DNA of 18,895 nt from Bacillota bacterium (GTDB lineage: Bacteria > Bacillota > Clostridia > Christensenellales > Aristaeellaceae), in NCBI GenBank assembly GCA_023459675.1, contig JAEWTC010000087.1:1-18895 (forward strand), read 5' to 3'. The position numbers were made by a program, and so were the translations under genes. The notes beneath the pieces are model-generated. The model saw only the letters and a list, made by a program, of their open reading frames with translations, was not told the origin of the DNA and made no database searches. Below, piece after piece: positions 1-7,166 of this stretch (its first letter is position 1; each line of letters starts with the position of its first letter).

Positions 1-3
1 CCG

Positions 4-36
4 GAGAAGGAGAAAAGATATGCTTTTCTCCTTCTC
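4..36 (+). terminator. Perfect 14-bp hairpin, likely terminator of an upstream gene
   Basis: Arms 4-17 and 23-36 are exact reverse complements (14 bp) around the 5-base loop ATATG, followed by a T-rich stretch (TTTATTT). The purine arm followed by a pyrimidine arm and the T tail suit a Rho-independent terminator for a plus-strand gene lying left of the window. It also insulates the acetyltransferase promoter that starts about 65 bases later. The upstream gene is not visible, so direction is inferred. Confidence 0.6.
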
Positions 37-102
37 TTTATTTGCAGGTAACTGGGGTTTCTTCCCAGCGCGGAACTGTTTATGGCAAGTTTCAAGCCCC
101 TT

Positions 103-111
103 TGCTATAAT
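103..111 (+). promoter_or_regulatory. Extended -10 promoter of the acetyltransferase gene
   Basis: A perfect TATAAT at 106-111 is preceded by TGC, giving an extended -10 (TGnTATAAT). No good -35 is visible 17 bases upstream (TGGCAA at 83-88), which is usual for extended -10 promoters. The predicted transcript start near 118 lies after the ATG codons at 20 and 110, so neither of these can be the native start. Confidence 0.55.
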
Positions 112-185
112 GGCTTTGGAGACGAAATATGACCGGGTACCGCGGCGCAGTGAAACCCGGCGCCGGGCGCGATGGGAGAACCAAA

Positions 186-700
186 GTGAGCGAAGTGAAC
201 GAACTGGAATTGGTATTCCCCACAAAGCCCATGAAACGGCGGCGGCGGAGTACCTTCAGGAGCATATCCGAAACGGGGAAACCAGCCTCCACGGGGACAG
301 CGGCCTGGACAGCGCGGACAGCTATGACGAGTGGCTGGAAAGAGTAAGCGGCGCGCTAACGCTCGACGTTCGCTCCATCATCTTTTTCGCCATCCGGAAA
401 AGCGATCGGAAGCTCGTCGGCACGATCAACGTCCGGCATCCCTATCAGGGATACGTGCGGATCCACGGACATATCGGGTATGGCGTACGGCCCGCCGAAC
501 GCCGAAAAGGATATGCGACCATGATGCTGCAAGCGGCGCTTGCCTATTGCAGAACGATCGGGCTGGACAAGGTGCTTTTAACCTGCGACAAGCAAAACGT
601 TGCCTCCGCTAAAACGATCATCAAGTGCGCGGGCATTTTTGAGAAAGAAGACCGGCTCAGCGACGGAACGCTGGTGCAGCGCTATTGGATTGCGCTTTAA
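186..700 (+). pseudogene. GNAT-family acetyltransferase, frameshifted by one lost base
   Basis: This is a GNAT N-acetyltransferase of the COG3981 type (predicted acetyltransferase); the substrate is unknown. The first part, VSEVNELELVFPTK, reads from GTG at 186, seven bases after GGGAG at 174-178. The rest (KAHETAAAEYLQEH onward, to 700) reads in another frame. Restoring one G near 225-230 (AAGGCCC to AAGCCC) joins the two into a protein of about 171 residues, the usual family length. The acetyl-CoA binding loop is intact (IGYGVRPAERRKGYATMML, near residues 116-134 of the joined protein), as is the C-terminal CDKQNVASAKTII stretch. An open frame from ATG 20 covers the same DNA, but its first 60 residues resemble nothing and precede the promoter. 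It is either a recent pseudogene or a sequencing error. Confidence 0.75.
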
Positions 701-758
701 CCGCCTGACAGAAGTATAGCCCGCAACGTGAGAGCTTGCCCCACCGGCCGGAGGATCA

Positions 759-795
759 AAAGAGACTCTTTTCCATTTCGGAAAAGAGTCTCTTT
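759..795. terminator. Perfect 16-bp hairpin between convergent genes, likely bidirectional terminator
   Basis: Arms 759-774 and 780-795 are exact reverse complements (16 bp) around the loop ATTTC. Each outer end is an A or T run, so either strand ends in a CTCTTT-type tail. It lies 58 bases after the acetyltransferase stop on the plus strand and about 160 bases after the LacI-family gene stop on the minus strand. One hairpin probably ends both transcripts. Nothing gene-like is seen in the rest of 701-955. Confidence 0.65.
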
Positions 796-955
796 GAATC
801 GGTTGCAATGGGTTCTCCATCAAATGTCCCCAACGCAGCGGCGGATCGGCGTTTGACGCACACAGACCGCGCCTGTATGCCCGGCCGCGCAAGCCATGAG
901 GAGCGGCGGTCAAATTGGCACAACAGCGGATACCGCGGCCCGCCTTGCCTGTTTC

Positions 956-1966
956 CTATACCTCGCCGACCGTTTCCCCCGGAATCAGCGTGCAGGGAAC
1001 CAGCGCGATTTCCGGAATGGAGGACTTGGGCTTCTCAATCAGCTCCACCAGCTTGCGCGCGGCTTCGGTGCCCAGTTTCCGGGTATCCTGCCGCATGGTG
1101 GTCAGCCTGGGCTTCATCAGCTGCATCATGGGAATGCCGTCGTAACCGGCGATGGAGACGTCGTCGGGGATCTTCAGCCCAAGCTCCGCAATGGCTTCGT
1201 ACGCGCCGAAGGCGGCGTAATCGTCCGAAATCAGGATGCAGGTGGGTTTATCCCGCAGGGCGAGCAACGCCTGCGTGGCCTTGAACACGCTGGCCGTTTC
1301 GTTATATCCGCATTCCATGACGTACTCTTCCTGCACGTGCAGGCCCAGCCGCTCCATGGTGCGGTAGAACGAGCCCAGGCGCGTGTTGGTAACCGCGCTT
1401 CTGCGGCCGTGGATGTAGGCGATTTTGCGGTGGCCCTTGCCGTAGGTGTATTCCACCAGCTGGCGCATGCCCTCGGCATTGTCGGACTGGATGCAGGTAT
1501 GGTTGTCAAACAGATGGTCGATCGTCACGATGGGCAGATCGCTGTTGACCAACTGTACGATCTCCGGCGCCAGAAAATCAATACAGGCGATGCAGGCGCC
1601 GTCCACCTTGCGCTGCTGGCAGTGTTCCAGGTAGGTCATCTCGCTGTCGCCCATGTTGTGGCAGATAAAGGTAACGTCGTACCCGCAGCGCTCGGCCTCC
1701 TGCTTGAAGCTCTCCAGCACGAAGGAAAAGAAGGGGTGGGTCAGCCCGCTTTGGTGATCGTCCACAAACAAAACGCCCAGGTTATAACTGCGCTTGGTCT
1801 TCAGCGCGCGGGCATGGGCGTTTGGATAGTACCCGATTTCCTTGGCGGTTTGCATGATCATCTGGCGCGTGGTTTCGCTGATGTCGGTGTACCCGTTCAG
1901 CGCCTTGCTTACGGTGGAAATTGAGAGTCCGCAGCGTTTGGACAGTTCCATGATTGTGACGGCCAA
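956..1966 (-). CDS. LacI/GalR-family transcriptional regulator
   Basis: This is a DNA-binding regulator with an N-terminal LacI helix-turn-helix (residues 4-25, TIMELSKRCGLSISTVSKAL), a hinge helix (about 48-60) and a periplasmic-binding-protein-like effector domain. The effector domain shows GVLFVDD near 64, a DGACIACID stretch, and PDDVSIAGYDG near the C-terminus. Family members normally bind a sugar or nucleoside ligand and repress transport or catabolic operons. The start is TTG at 1966, eight bases after AGGGG, and gives 336 residues beginning MAVTIMEL as expected for the family. Longer frames from 1999 or 2056 add unconserved sequence, and 2056 overlaps the -35 box. No sugar genes lie next to it, so the regulon and ligand are unknown. 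It has its own promoter and sits downstream of eno on the same strand behind a terminator. Confidence 0.93.
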   Translation of the reverse strand: MAVTIMELSKRCGLSISTVSKALNGYTDISETTRQMIMQTAKEIGYYPNAHARALKTKRSYNLGVLFVDDHQSGLTHPFFSFVLESFKQEAERCGYDVTFICHNMGDSEMTYLEHCQQRKVDGACIACIDFLAPEIVQLVNSDLPIVTIDHLFDNHTCIQSDNAEGMRQLVEYTYGKGHRKIAYIHGRRSAVTNTRLGSFYRTMERLGLHVQEEYVMECGYNETASVFKATQALLALRDKPTCILISDDYAAFGAYEAIAELGLKIPDDVSIAGYDGIPMMQLMKPRLTTMRQDTRKLGTEAARKLVELIEKPKSSIPEIALVPCTLIPGETVGEV

Positions 1967-2027
1967 GTAAGCATCCCCTGTCTGAAAAGCTTTCTGCATC
2001 CATAAATATGCGATCGTTTTCGTTATT

Positions 2028-2056
2028 AGCGTATATCCAGCGGGGGCAATTGTCAA
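2028..2056 (-). promoter_or_regulatory. Promoter of the LacI-family gene
   Basis: On the minus strand a perfect -35 TTGACA (2056-2051) is followed after exactly 17 bases by TACGCT (2033-2028). An overlapping TATACG at 2035-2030 would give a 15-base spacer. Downstream (2007-2027) there is an AACGAAAACGATCG stretch that could hold an autoregulatory operator, but I see no clear palindrome in it. The leader would be about 55 bases. Confidence 0.6.
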
Positions 2057-2174
2057 GCCATTTCAGGCTTCTCTGGCGAAACTTTTCGTTCTTTCCGCCA
2101 TACGCCGCGCAACGGGGGGACGGGGTTTCCGGGCAAGCCGCGGCGGGGCCGGGCTCCGCTTCGGCGCGCGGGCG

Positions 2175-2213
2175 TACGCAAAGAGCCGCTGCGTGGCAGC
2201 GGCTCTTTGCGTA
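2175..2213 (-). terminator. Perfect 18-bp hairpin downstream of eno
   Basis: Arms 2175-2192 and 2196-2213 pair without mismatch around a 3-base loop (GTG). The hairpin starts about 48 bases after the enolase stop and lies upstream of the LacI-family promoter, so it most likely ends the eno transcript. The T-rich side (TATCGTTTTG) is on the plus strand and the minus strand has only the CTCTTT inside the stem, so it may work in both directions. Confidence 0.7.
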
Positions 2214-2260
2214 TCGTTTTGCATTTGGACACGGCATTTCTTTAGACCGTTTCGAAACCC

Positions 2261-3541
2261 TTACCGGCGAAACGCCGCTTTGCCCGGGTAGACCGCGGCG
2301 GGGCCGAGCTCCTCTTCGATGCGCAGGAGGCGGTTGTACTTCTCCACGCGCTCACTGCGGCTGGGCGCGCCGGTTTTAATCTGCCCGGCGTTCAGGGCCA
2401 CGGCAAGGTCGGCAATGGTCGTATCGCCCGTTTCGCCCGAGCGGTGGGAAATGACCGCCGTAAAGCCCGCCTGCTGGGCCAACTGCACGGCCTCGATGGT
2501 TTCCCACAGGGAGCCGATCTGGTTGAGCTTGATCAGGATGGAGTTGGAGCTTTTCTCGTCGATCCCACGGCGCAGACGGCGGGTGTTGGTCACGTAGAGA
2601 TCGTCCCCCACCAGCTGCACCTTGCGGCCCAACCGGGCGTTCAGCTTCTTCCAGCCCTCCCAGTCCTCCTCGTCGAGCGCGTCTTCAATGGAGGCGATCG
2701 GGTACTTGTCCACCATCGTTTCCCAGAAATCGATCAGCTGATCGGCGGTGTAGCTTACCTTGTGCTTGGGCAGCGTATACCCGCCCGCGGCCTTCCATTC
2801 GCTGGAGGCGGCGTCGATGGCGAGCATGAAATCGTCATAGGGCTTGTATCCGGCCTCTTCGATGGCGCGGATCAGGTAGCGGATCGCTTCCTCATCGCTA
2901 GCCAGGTCGGGAGCGTAGCCCCCCTCGTCGCCCACGGCGGTGGAGTGCCCGTCCTTTTTCAGGATCTTCGCCAGCGCGTGAAATACCTCGGCGGACCAGC
3001 GCAGCCCCTCGGCGAACGACGGCGCGCCTACGGGCATCACCATGAACTCCTGAATATCGATATTGTTGGCGGCGTGCGCGCCGCCGTTCAGCACGTTCAT
3101 CATGGGCACGGGCAGCGTGTGCGCGGCCGCGCCGCCCAAAAAGCGGTACAGCGGAACGCCCTGCGCCTGCGCCGCCGCCTTCGCGGCCGCCAGCGACACG
3201 GCGAGGATCGCGTTCGCGCCGAGCCTGGACTTATCCTTGGTGCCGTCCGCGGCGATCATCAGGGTGTCCAGCGCGGCGGTAGCCGATGCGCTTTTGCCCT
3301 GCAGCAGGGCGTTGATTTCCCCGTCGATATGCCCGGCGGCCTTGCGCACGCCCTTGCCGCCGTAACGCTTGGGGTCGTGGTCGCGCAGCTCCAGCGCTTC
3401 AAACTGGCCGGTGGACGCGCCGCTGGGAACCGCCGCGACGCCCTGTACCCCGTTCTCCAGCGTGACCTCGGCTTCGACCGTCGGGTTGCCGCGGGAATCG
3501 AGTATCTCGCGGCCATGGATATTTCGAATTGTATCGCTCAT
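2261..3541 (-). CDS. eno: Enolase (phosphopyruvate hydratase)
   Basis: Enolase interconverts 2-phosphoglycerate and phosphoenolpyruvate in cytoplasmic glycolysis and gluconeogenesis. The 426-residue length is typical. Visible landmarks are GREILDSRGNPTVE (10-23), the catalytic acid in GDEGG (E206), Mg ligands D243 (LAIDAASSE), E286 (SIEDAL) and D313 (VGDDLYVTN), the base K338 (LIKLNQIGS), SHRSGET (365-371) and K389 (IKTGAPSRSER). In the GGAHAANN motif an Ala replaces the commoner Asp, which is a minor variation. The start is ATG at 3541, nine bases after GGAGG. It is probably a single-gene unit: the ABC exporter lies upstream on the same strand, but a -10 like sequence and hairpins stand between them. 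Confidence 0.99.
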   Translation of the reverse strand: MSDTIRNIHGREILDSRGNPTVEAEVTLENGVQGVAAVPSGASTGQFEALELRDHDPKRYGGKGVRKAAGHIDGEINALLQGKSASATAALDTLMIAADGTKDKSRLGANAILAVSLAAAKAAAQAQGVPLYRFLGGAAAHTLPVPMMNVLNGGAHAANNIDIQEFMVMPVGAPSFAEGLRWSAEVFHALAKILKKDGHSTAVGDEGGYAPDLASDEEAIRYLIRAIEEAGYKPYDDFMLAIDAASSEWKAAGGYTLPKHKVSYTADQLIDFWETMVDKYPIASIEDALDEEDWEGWKKLNARLGRKVQLVGDDLYVTNTRRLRRGIDEKSSNSILIKLNQIGSLWETIEAVQLAQQAGFTAVISHRSGETGDTTIADLAVALNAGQIKTGAPSRSERVEKYNRLLRIEEELGPAAVYPGKAAFRR

Positions 3542-3563
3542 AAAATTGAACCTCCGTTTCGGC

Positions 3564-3617
3564 GGGCCGTTGCCGGCCCTGGGCAGGCGCGCCGGTTGGC
3601 GGGCCTGCCCATAGTAT
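3564..3617 (-). promoter_or_regulatory. Candidate eno promoter and structured leader
   Basis: The minus strand has a TATACT -10 at 3617-3612 with only a poor -35 (TTTCGC) 17 bases upstream. The predicted transcript start is near 3605. The leader then contains a 6-bp GC stem (3564-3569 with 3574-3579) closed by the tetraloop GCAA, which fits the GNRA class, nine bases or so before the ribosome site. A second 8-bp inverted repeat (3581-3588 with 3603-3610) overlaps the start region. The hairpins are seen directly; promoter activity and any role in mRNA stability are inferred. Confidence 0.4.
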
Positions 3618-3649
3618 ACCGCTTCGGATGGGTTTGCGAAACCTTCCGT

Positions 3650-4945
3650 TTACGCAGCGTGTTTGCGCGACAGGCGGATGATCTTAATCAGTTCCGCGGG
3701 CTTGGGGGTTTTTCCGTACATCAGCACGCCCATGCGGTAGATGCCCGCGGACAGCACCCCGATGCCCACCGTGGTAATCAGCAGCAATGAAATGGAGATC
3801 ACGATCTCATACCAGGCGGGCTGGGACATGGCGATGCGGGCGAACATCGCCATCGGCGACGTCAGCGGGATGTAGGAGCACACGATCATCAGCGAGCTAT
3901 CCGCGTTTCCGGAGGATACGGCGGAGATGACGATGATGAACGCCGCCACGAAGCACATCAGCACCGGCATAATCGCCGCCGATACGTCCTCAATGCGGGA
4001 GACCAGCGAGCCGATGGCGCCGTACATAAACGCGTACAGGAAGAAGCCCAGGAAGAAGAACACCAGCACATAGCCGACCAGCGGCAGGGGCATGTTGAAG
4101 ATGGAGGCGATGATTTCGTTCCCCGCCCATGCCGACGCGTTCAGGTGGTAGAACAGCACGGCCGAGCCGAAGATCGCGCCCATCTGGATAAGCCCGGAAA
4201 GCGCGGCGGCGATGGTTTTGCCAAACAGCAGCGCGTTGGTGCCCGTGGAGGTGATGAGAAGCTCCATCGTGCGCGAACCTTTTTCCGTGGCCACGGAGGT
4301 GGCAACGATCTGGCCGTAAATGATGATCGCCATATACAGCGCCATCAGCATTACGTAGGTATAGAAGAACGTATCCGTTTCGCTGACGCCCAGGTTATCC
4401 ACGCCTACGTTCACGGCGGGGCTTACGATCGCGTTGACCTGCGCCTGGGTCAGGTTCAGCCCGGACAGCAGATCGTAACGCGCAGCGGCGGTAACCGCCT
4501 CGTAAAGCGTGGGCACCGTGGTATCCGTAAGTCCCAGGTTGCGCGCGATATAGGTGACGGAATCCCCGCTGCGCAGGATGACCGCGCCGGCGTATACGCC
4601 GTTTTGCACCTGTTCACGCACGGCCGCCTCGTCTTCGGTTACCAGCTGCATGGCCCTACCGTTCATCCCGGAGGCCAGCAGCACCAGCGCTTCGTCGCTG
4701 AAAGCGCCGTTCACGTTCACGATGGCGAGCGCGTCCGGATCATCGGCCGCGTCGGTCAGCTGCGCAACCTGCGTAACCGGCGCCTGCGGCGCGGGCGTTT
4801 CTTCCTTGTTAAAGAGGGTCTTGATGTTGGGGAAGCTCAGCAGCCCCGCAAGCACCAGCACGAATACCAACGTCATCACGGTATAGAGCTTCGATTTGAA
4901 ATAGCCGTTGAGCTCAAACCGAAGCACGGAGTAAAATTGTTTCAT
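3650..4945 (-). CDS. ABC-2 type exporter permease, NatB/YhaP-like
   Basis: This is the membrane partner of the ATPase encoded just upstream. The 431-residue protein has an N-terminal membrane segment (about 20-38), a large extracytoplasmic domain (about 40-190) and a C-terminal block of about five membrane segments from 192 onward. That is the layout of COG1668 (NatB, Na+ efflux permease) and related ABC-2 exporters. The coupling stretch VATEKGSRTMELLITS (218-233) and YIPLTSPM (358-365) are characteristic. The substrate is not determined: Na+ for Bacillus NatAB, unknown for most relatives. The start is ATG at 4945, with AGGAGGG seven bases before it overlapping the end of the ATPase gene. The intergenic gap is 12 bases, so the two genes are co-transcribed. 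Confidence 0.93.
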   Translation of the reverse strand: MKQFYSVLRFELNGYFKSKLYTVMTLVFVLVLAGLLSFPNIKTLFNKEETPAPQAPVTQVAQLTDAADDPDALAIVNVNGAFSDEALVLLASGMNGRAMQLVTEDEAAVREQVQNGVYAGAVILRSGDSVTYIARNLGLTDTTVPTLYEAVTAAARYDLLSGLNLTQAQVNAIVSPAVNVGVDNLGVSETDTFFYTYVMLMALYMAIIIYGQIVATSVATEKGSRTMELLITSTGTNALLFGKTIAAALSGLIQMGAIFGSAVLFYHLNASAWAGNEIIASIFNMPLPLVGYVLVFFFLGFFLYAFMYGAIGSLVSRIEDVSAAIMPVLMCFVAAFIIVISAVSSGNADSSLMIVCSYIPLTSPMAMFARIAMSQPAWYEIVISISLLLITTVGIGVLSAGIYRMGVLMYGKTPKPAELIKIIRLSRKHAA

Positions 4946-4957
4946 CTCTCTGCCCTC

Positions 4958-5863
4958 CTAGATCGCTTTGCTCGTGTATTCCACGAAAATGTCTTCCAGC
5001 GTCGGCTCGTATACGTGATAACCCTCCACGGGCAGCCCGGCGTCGCTCATAGCGGACAGAATGGGCAGCGTATCCTTCACCTGCGGCACGAACAGATGGA
5101 TGTTCTGCTGCGTATCCTCCGCGCGGATACCCTTGCCCTGCAGATAGGAGAGCGCCTGCGCGCGCGCGGCAGCCGGCAGATCCAGCACAAGGTGACGGCG
5201 GTCGTAGGTGCGCTTGTGCTCCTCAATGGAGGTGTTGAGCACGATTTCCCCCTGGTTCAGGATCACGATATGCTCGCAGAACTCTTCCACGTAGCCCATC
5301 TGGTGGCTGGAGAACAGCACGATTTTCCCCGCCGCGATGGTTTCGCGGACGATGTCCTTCAAAAGCTTGGCGTTGACGGGGTCCAGGCCGGAAAAGGGTT
5401 CGTCGAGGATCAGGATCTCGGGGTCGTTGAGCATCGCGACGGCGAGCTGGATCTTCTGTTGATTGCCCTTGGACAGCGTATCCACCTTCTTGGCCGCGTA
5501 ATCCTGCAGTTCCATGCGCTCCATCCAGTGCCGGACGCTTTTTTTGGCGTCCGCTATCGAAAGGCCGCGCAGGTTGGCCAGATATTCCAGCTGCTCCACA
5601 ATCAGGCGCTTGGGGTACAGGCCCCGCTCCTCCGGCAGATAGCCGATGCGGATATCCCCGCGGCGGAACGGTTTCCCATCCAGAAGCACCTCGCCGCCGT
5701 CAGCGGAAAATACGTCCATAATAATGCGGATCGTCGTCGTTTTGCCGGCGCCGTTGCGCCCGAGCAGCCCAAGCGAATGACCGCTTTCCACGGCGAAATC
5801 AACGCCCTTGAGAACCTCGTGATCGCCAAAGCTTTTCGTTAGCTGCCTGACTTCCAGTCTCAT
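4958..5863 (-). CDS. ABC transporter ATP-binding protein, NatA/YhaQ-like
   Basis: This cytoplasmic ATPase powers the ABC-2 permease encoded 12 bases downstream. It has 301 residues with Walker A GRNGAGKT (35-42), a Q-loop region near 77 (GYLPEERGLYP), the signature LSKGNQQK (130-137), Walker B LILDEP (151-156), a D-loop (SGLDP, 158-162) and switch His187 (SSHQMG). The GYLPEERGLY loop and the C-terminal extension of about 80 residues after the nucleotide-binding domain match the COG4152 YhaQ/NatA branch (DUF4162 type). The start is ATG 5863, eight bases or so after GGGGAG. An in-frame upstream extension to 5962 runs through the promoter and palindrome and is rejected. Confidence 0.95.
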   Translation of the reverse strand: MRLEVRQLTKSFGDHEVLKGVDFAVESGHSLGLLGRNGAGKTTTIRIIMDVFSADGGEVLLDGKPFRRGDIRIGYLPEERGLYPKRLIVEQLEYLANLRGLSIADAKKSVRHWMERMELQDYAAKKVDTLSKGNQQKIQLAVAMLNDPEILILDEPFSGLDPVNAKLLKDIVRETIAAGKIVLFSSHQMGYVEEFCEHIVILNQGEIVLNTSIEEHKRTYDRRHLVLDLPAAARAQALSYLQGKGIRAEDTQQNIHLFVPQVKDTLPILSAMSDAGLPVEGYHVYEPTLEDIFVEYTSKAI

Positions 5864-5900
5864 ACAATTCTCCCCTCTGTCTCTTGGGTTGGCAGCACGG

Positions 5901-5926
5901 CCGGGGTATGCGGCCGCATACCCCGG
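5901..5926. repeat. Perfect 26-bp palindrome in the leader of the ABC exporter operon
   Basis: Positions 5901-5926 read the same on both strands (arms CCGGGGTATGCGG and its complement, no spacer). It lies between the predicted promoter (5941-5969) and the ATPase start (5863), so it would be transcribed and fold into a GC-rich hairpin about 40 bases before the start codon. There is no T tail on the minus strand. It could be an operator, a leader hairpin or an RNA stabiliser. Confidence 0.6.
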
Positions 5927-5940
5927 ACTTGCATAGCGTA

Positions 5941-5976
5941 AGCGTATGATTCCTGCGCGCATCTGTCAAGATGCGC
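5941..5976 (-). promoter_or_regulatory. ABC exporter promoter with dyad over the -35 box
   Basis: The minus strand has TTGACA (5969-5964), a 17-base spacer and TACGCT (5946-5941), the last repeated in tandem at 5940-5935. An 8-4-8 inverted repeat, GCGCATCT-GTCA-AGATGCGC (5957-5976), is centred on the -35 box. A second pair (GCGTATG 5942-5948, CATACGC 5986-5992) is nested around nearly the same centre. This layout suggests a repressor or activator site that masks or positions the promoter. No candidate regulator gene lies directly beside the operon. Confidence 0.6.
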
Positions 5977-6012
5977 CGCTTGTAGCATACGCAAACCGTG
6001 TCCAAATATACA

Positions 6013-6039
6013 AAAATCCCGCTGATTCAGCGGGATTTT
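6013..6039 (-). terminator. Rho-independent terminator overlapping the flippase stop
   Basis: Arms 6013-6025 and 6027-6039 pair perfectly (13 bp, effectively with a small loop around 6023-6029). On the minus strand they end in a T-rich tail (TTTTTGTATATTT). The first base of the stem coincides with the last base of the flippase stop codon (6041-6039), so coding region and terminator abut. It ends the glycosyltransferase-flippase transcript. Confidence 0.85.
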
Positions 6040-7166
6040 CAGGTGGCCTCGCCTTGCGGCTGGGTTTCCGCCGGTTCGCTCCGGGGTTCCGCCGGTTCGG
6101 GCGGCGCATCCGCGGGCGTTTCCGCCGGCGGTTCTCCCTGCGGCGCTTTCGCCTTGCCTCCCCCGTGCCCGCGCAGGCTGCCCCCGATGGAGATCACCGC
6201 GCCGACCAGCAGGAACAGGTAATAGGAAAAGAAACGCCAAACAAGCAGCGCAAGCCCGATGGTACCCTTGGTAAACGCGCCGGCGAAGAAGATCAGAAAT
6301 CCGCCCTCCTGCGCGCCGCTGGCGCCCGGCAGGGGCGTGTAGCTGGCGCTGATGAACAGCAGAAATGAAACCGTCAGCAGCTGGTACCACGGCACGCCGG
6401 TCAGCCCGAACGCGTAGTAAACGCTCAACGGGATGCTCATCAGCGACAGGAGGCTCAGCCCCGCGAACACCAACTGGCCGATCAGCCGCTTGGGGTACTT
6501 CATCAGCCGGAGGATGGACATATGATACATATCCATCCCGGCCTCGATGCGCACAATCCGCTCCTCCGGCCGTTTGATGATGTGCATTTTCGCGCCGATC
6601 CGCACGAAGAACAAGAGGATCGACTGTACCAGGGGGCGGTGCAGCGCCACCAGCAAGATGAGCGGAATGGACAGGAAGTTGATGCCGTAGCCGATGTAGA
6701 TAAACCATTTCGCGCGCGGGAGCTGGGCGTTGACGTAGTCCTTGTTCAGCGCCCATAAAACGCCGGCGAATACCACCATCATAATTTGCAGCGCCAGAAA
6801 CTTGATGGAAAGCGCGGAGGTTGCGATGGGTACGGGGATTTTCCGCTTATTGAGGTAATACACCTGCATGGGCTGCCCGCCGCTGGAACCGGGGGTGATG
6901 TTGCAGTAGTAGAACCCAAGCAACGTAATATAGGTGGCAAAGCTGACGGAGATGGGGTACTTCTGCCTGCGCAGGAAGAAATACAGCCCCAGCATATCGA
7001 AAAACATGTACCCGAACCAGCCTAAAAACGCGCAGAAAAGCCACTCCACCTTTAGCGTAAACAGCGCTTCCCAGGCATTGGTCAGGTCGCTGTTCGAAAA
7101 GGCGATGTAAACGATCAGGCCCAGCGTAGCTGCAATAAACAGGAAGCTGAAAATCCTACGTTTCAT
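6039..7166 (-). CDS. Flippase-like integral membrane protein (UPF0104 / LPG synthase TM family)
   Basis: A polytopic protein of 375 residues with about eight hydrophobic segments. It belongs to the lysylphosphatidylglycerol-synthase transmembrane family (YbhN, AglD, MprF N-terminal half), recognised by PGSSGGQPMQVYYL (92-105) and PLPGASGAQEGGF (278-290). Members are thought to move or bind lipid-linked molecules across the membrane. The position directly after a GT4 glycosyltransferase, with an 11-base overlap, suggests it handles that enzyme's glycolipid product. The C-terminal 40 residues or so (from 335) are a low-complexity Pro/Ala/Glu tail with no recognisable domain. The start is ATG 7166, seven bases after GAGAGGA; a TTG nine codons upstream is less likely. 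Confidence 0.9.
   Translation of the reverse strand: MKRRIFSFLFIAATLGLIVYIAFSNSDLTNAWEALFTLKVEWLFCAFLGWFGYMFFDMLGLYFFLRRQKYPISVSFATYITLLGFYYCNITPGSSGGQPMQVYYLNKRKIPVPIATSALSIKFLALQIMMVVFAGVLWALNKDYVNAQLPRAKWFIYIGYGINFLSIPLILLVALHRPLVQSILLFFVRIGAKMHIIKRPEERIVRIEAGMDMYHMSILRLMKYPKRLIGQLVFAGLSLLSLMSIPLSVYYAFGLTGVPWYQLLTVSFLLFISASYTPLPGASGAQEGGFLIFFAGAFTKGTIGLALLVWRFFSYYLFLLVGAVISIGGSLRGHGGGKAKAPQGEPPAETPADAPPEPAEPRSEPAETQPQGEAT

Noticed and set aside
20..230. Open frame from ATG 20 as the N-terminus of the acetyltransferase
   Set aside because: It begins inside a terminator hairpin, precedes the predicted promoter, and its first 60 residues do not resemble the family, while the expected N-terminus is encoded in another frame from GTG 186.
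701..955. Small gene between the acetyltransferase and the LacI-family gene
   Set aside because: Open frames here run through the hairpin or overlap the LacI-family gene, and no ribosome site or family likeness is seen.
896..1924. A long plus-strand open frame opposite the LacI-family gene
   Set aside because: Antisense shadow; the minus-strand protein has clear LacI domains, a promoter and a ribosome site.
2007..2027. LacI-family autoregulatory operator
   Set aside because: The sequence contains CG-centred half-site-like bits, but no convincing palindrome of the usual LacI type could be drawn.
2444..3790. A 448-codon plus-strand open frame opposite eno
   Set aside because: Same reason: antisense to enolase, skewed composition, no domain.
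4145..5842. A 565-codon plus-strand open frame opposite the ABC exporter genes
   Set aside because: It is an antisense shadow of two well-supported genes in GC-rich DNA, with His/Arg/Gly/Gln-rich composition and no recognisable domain.
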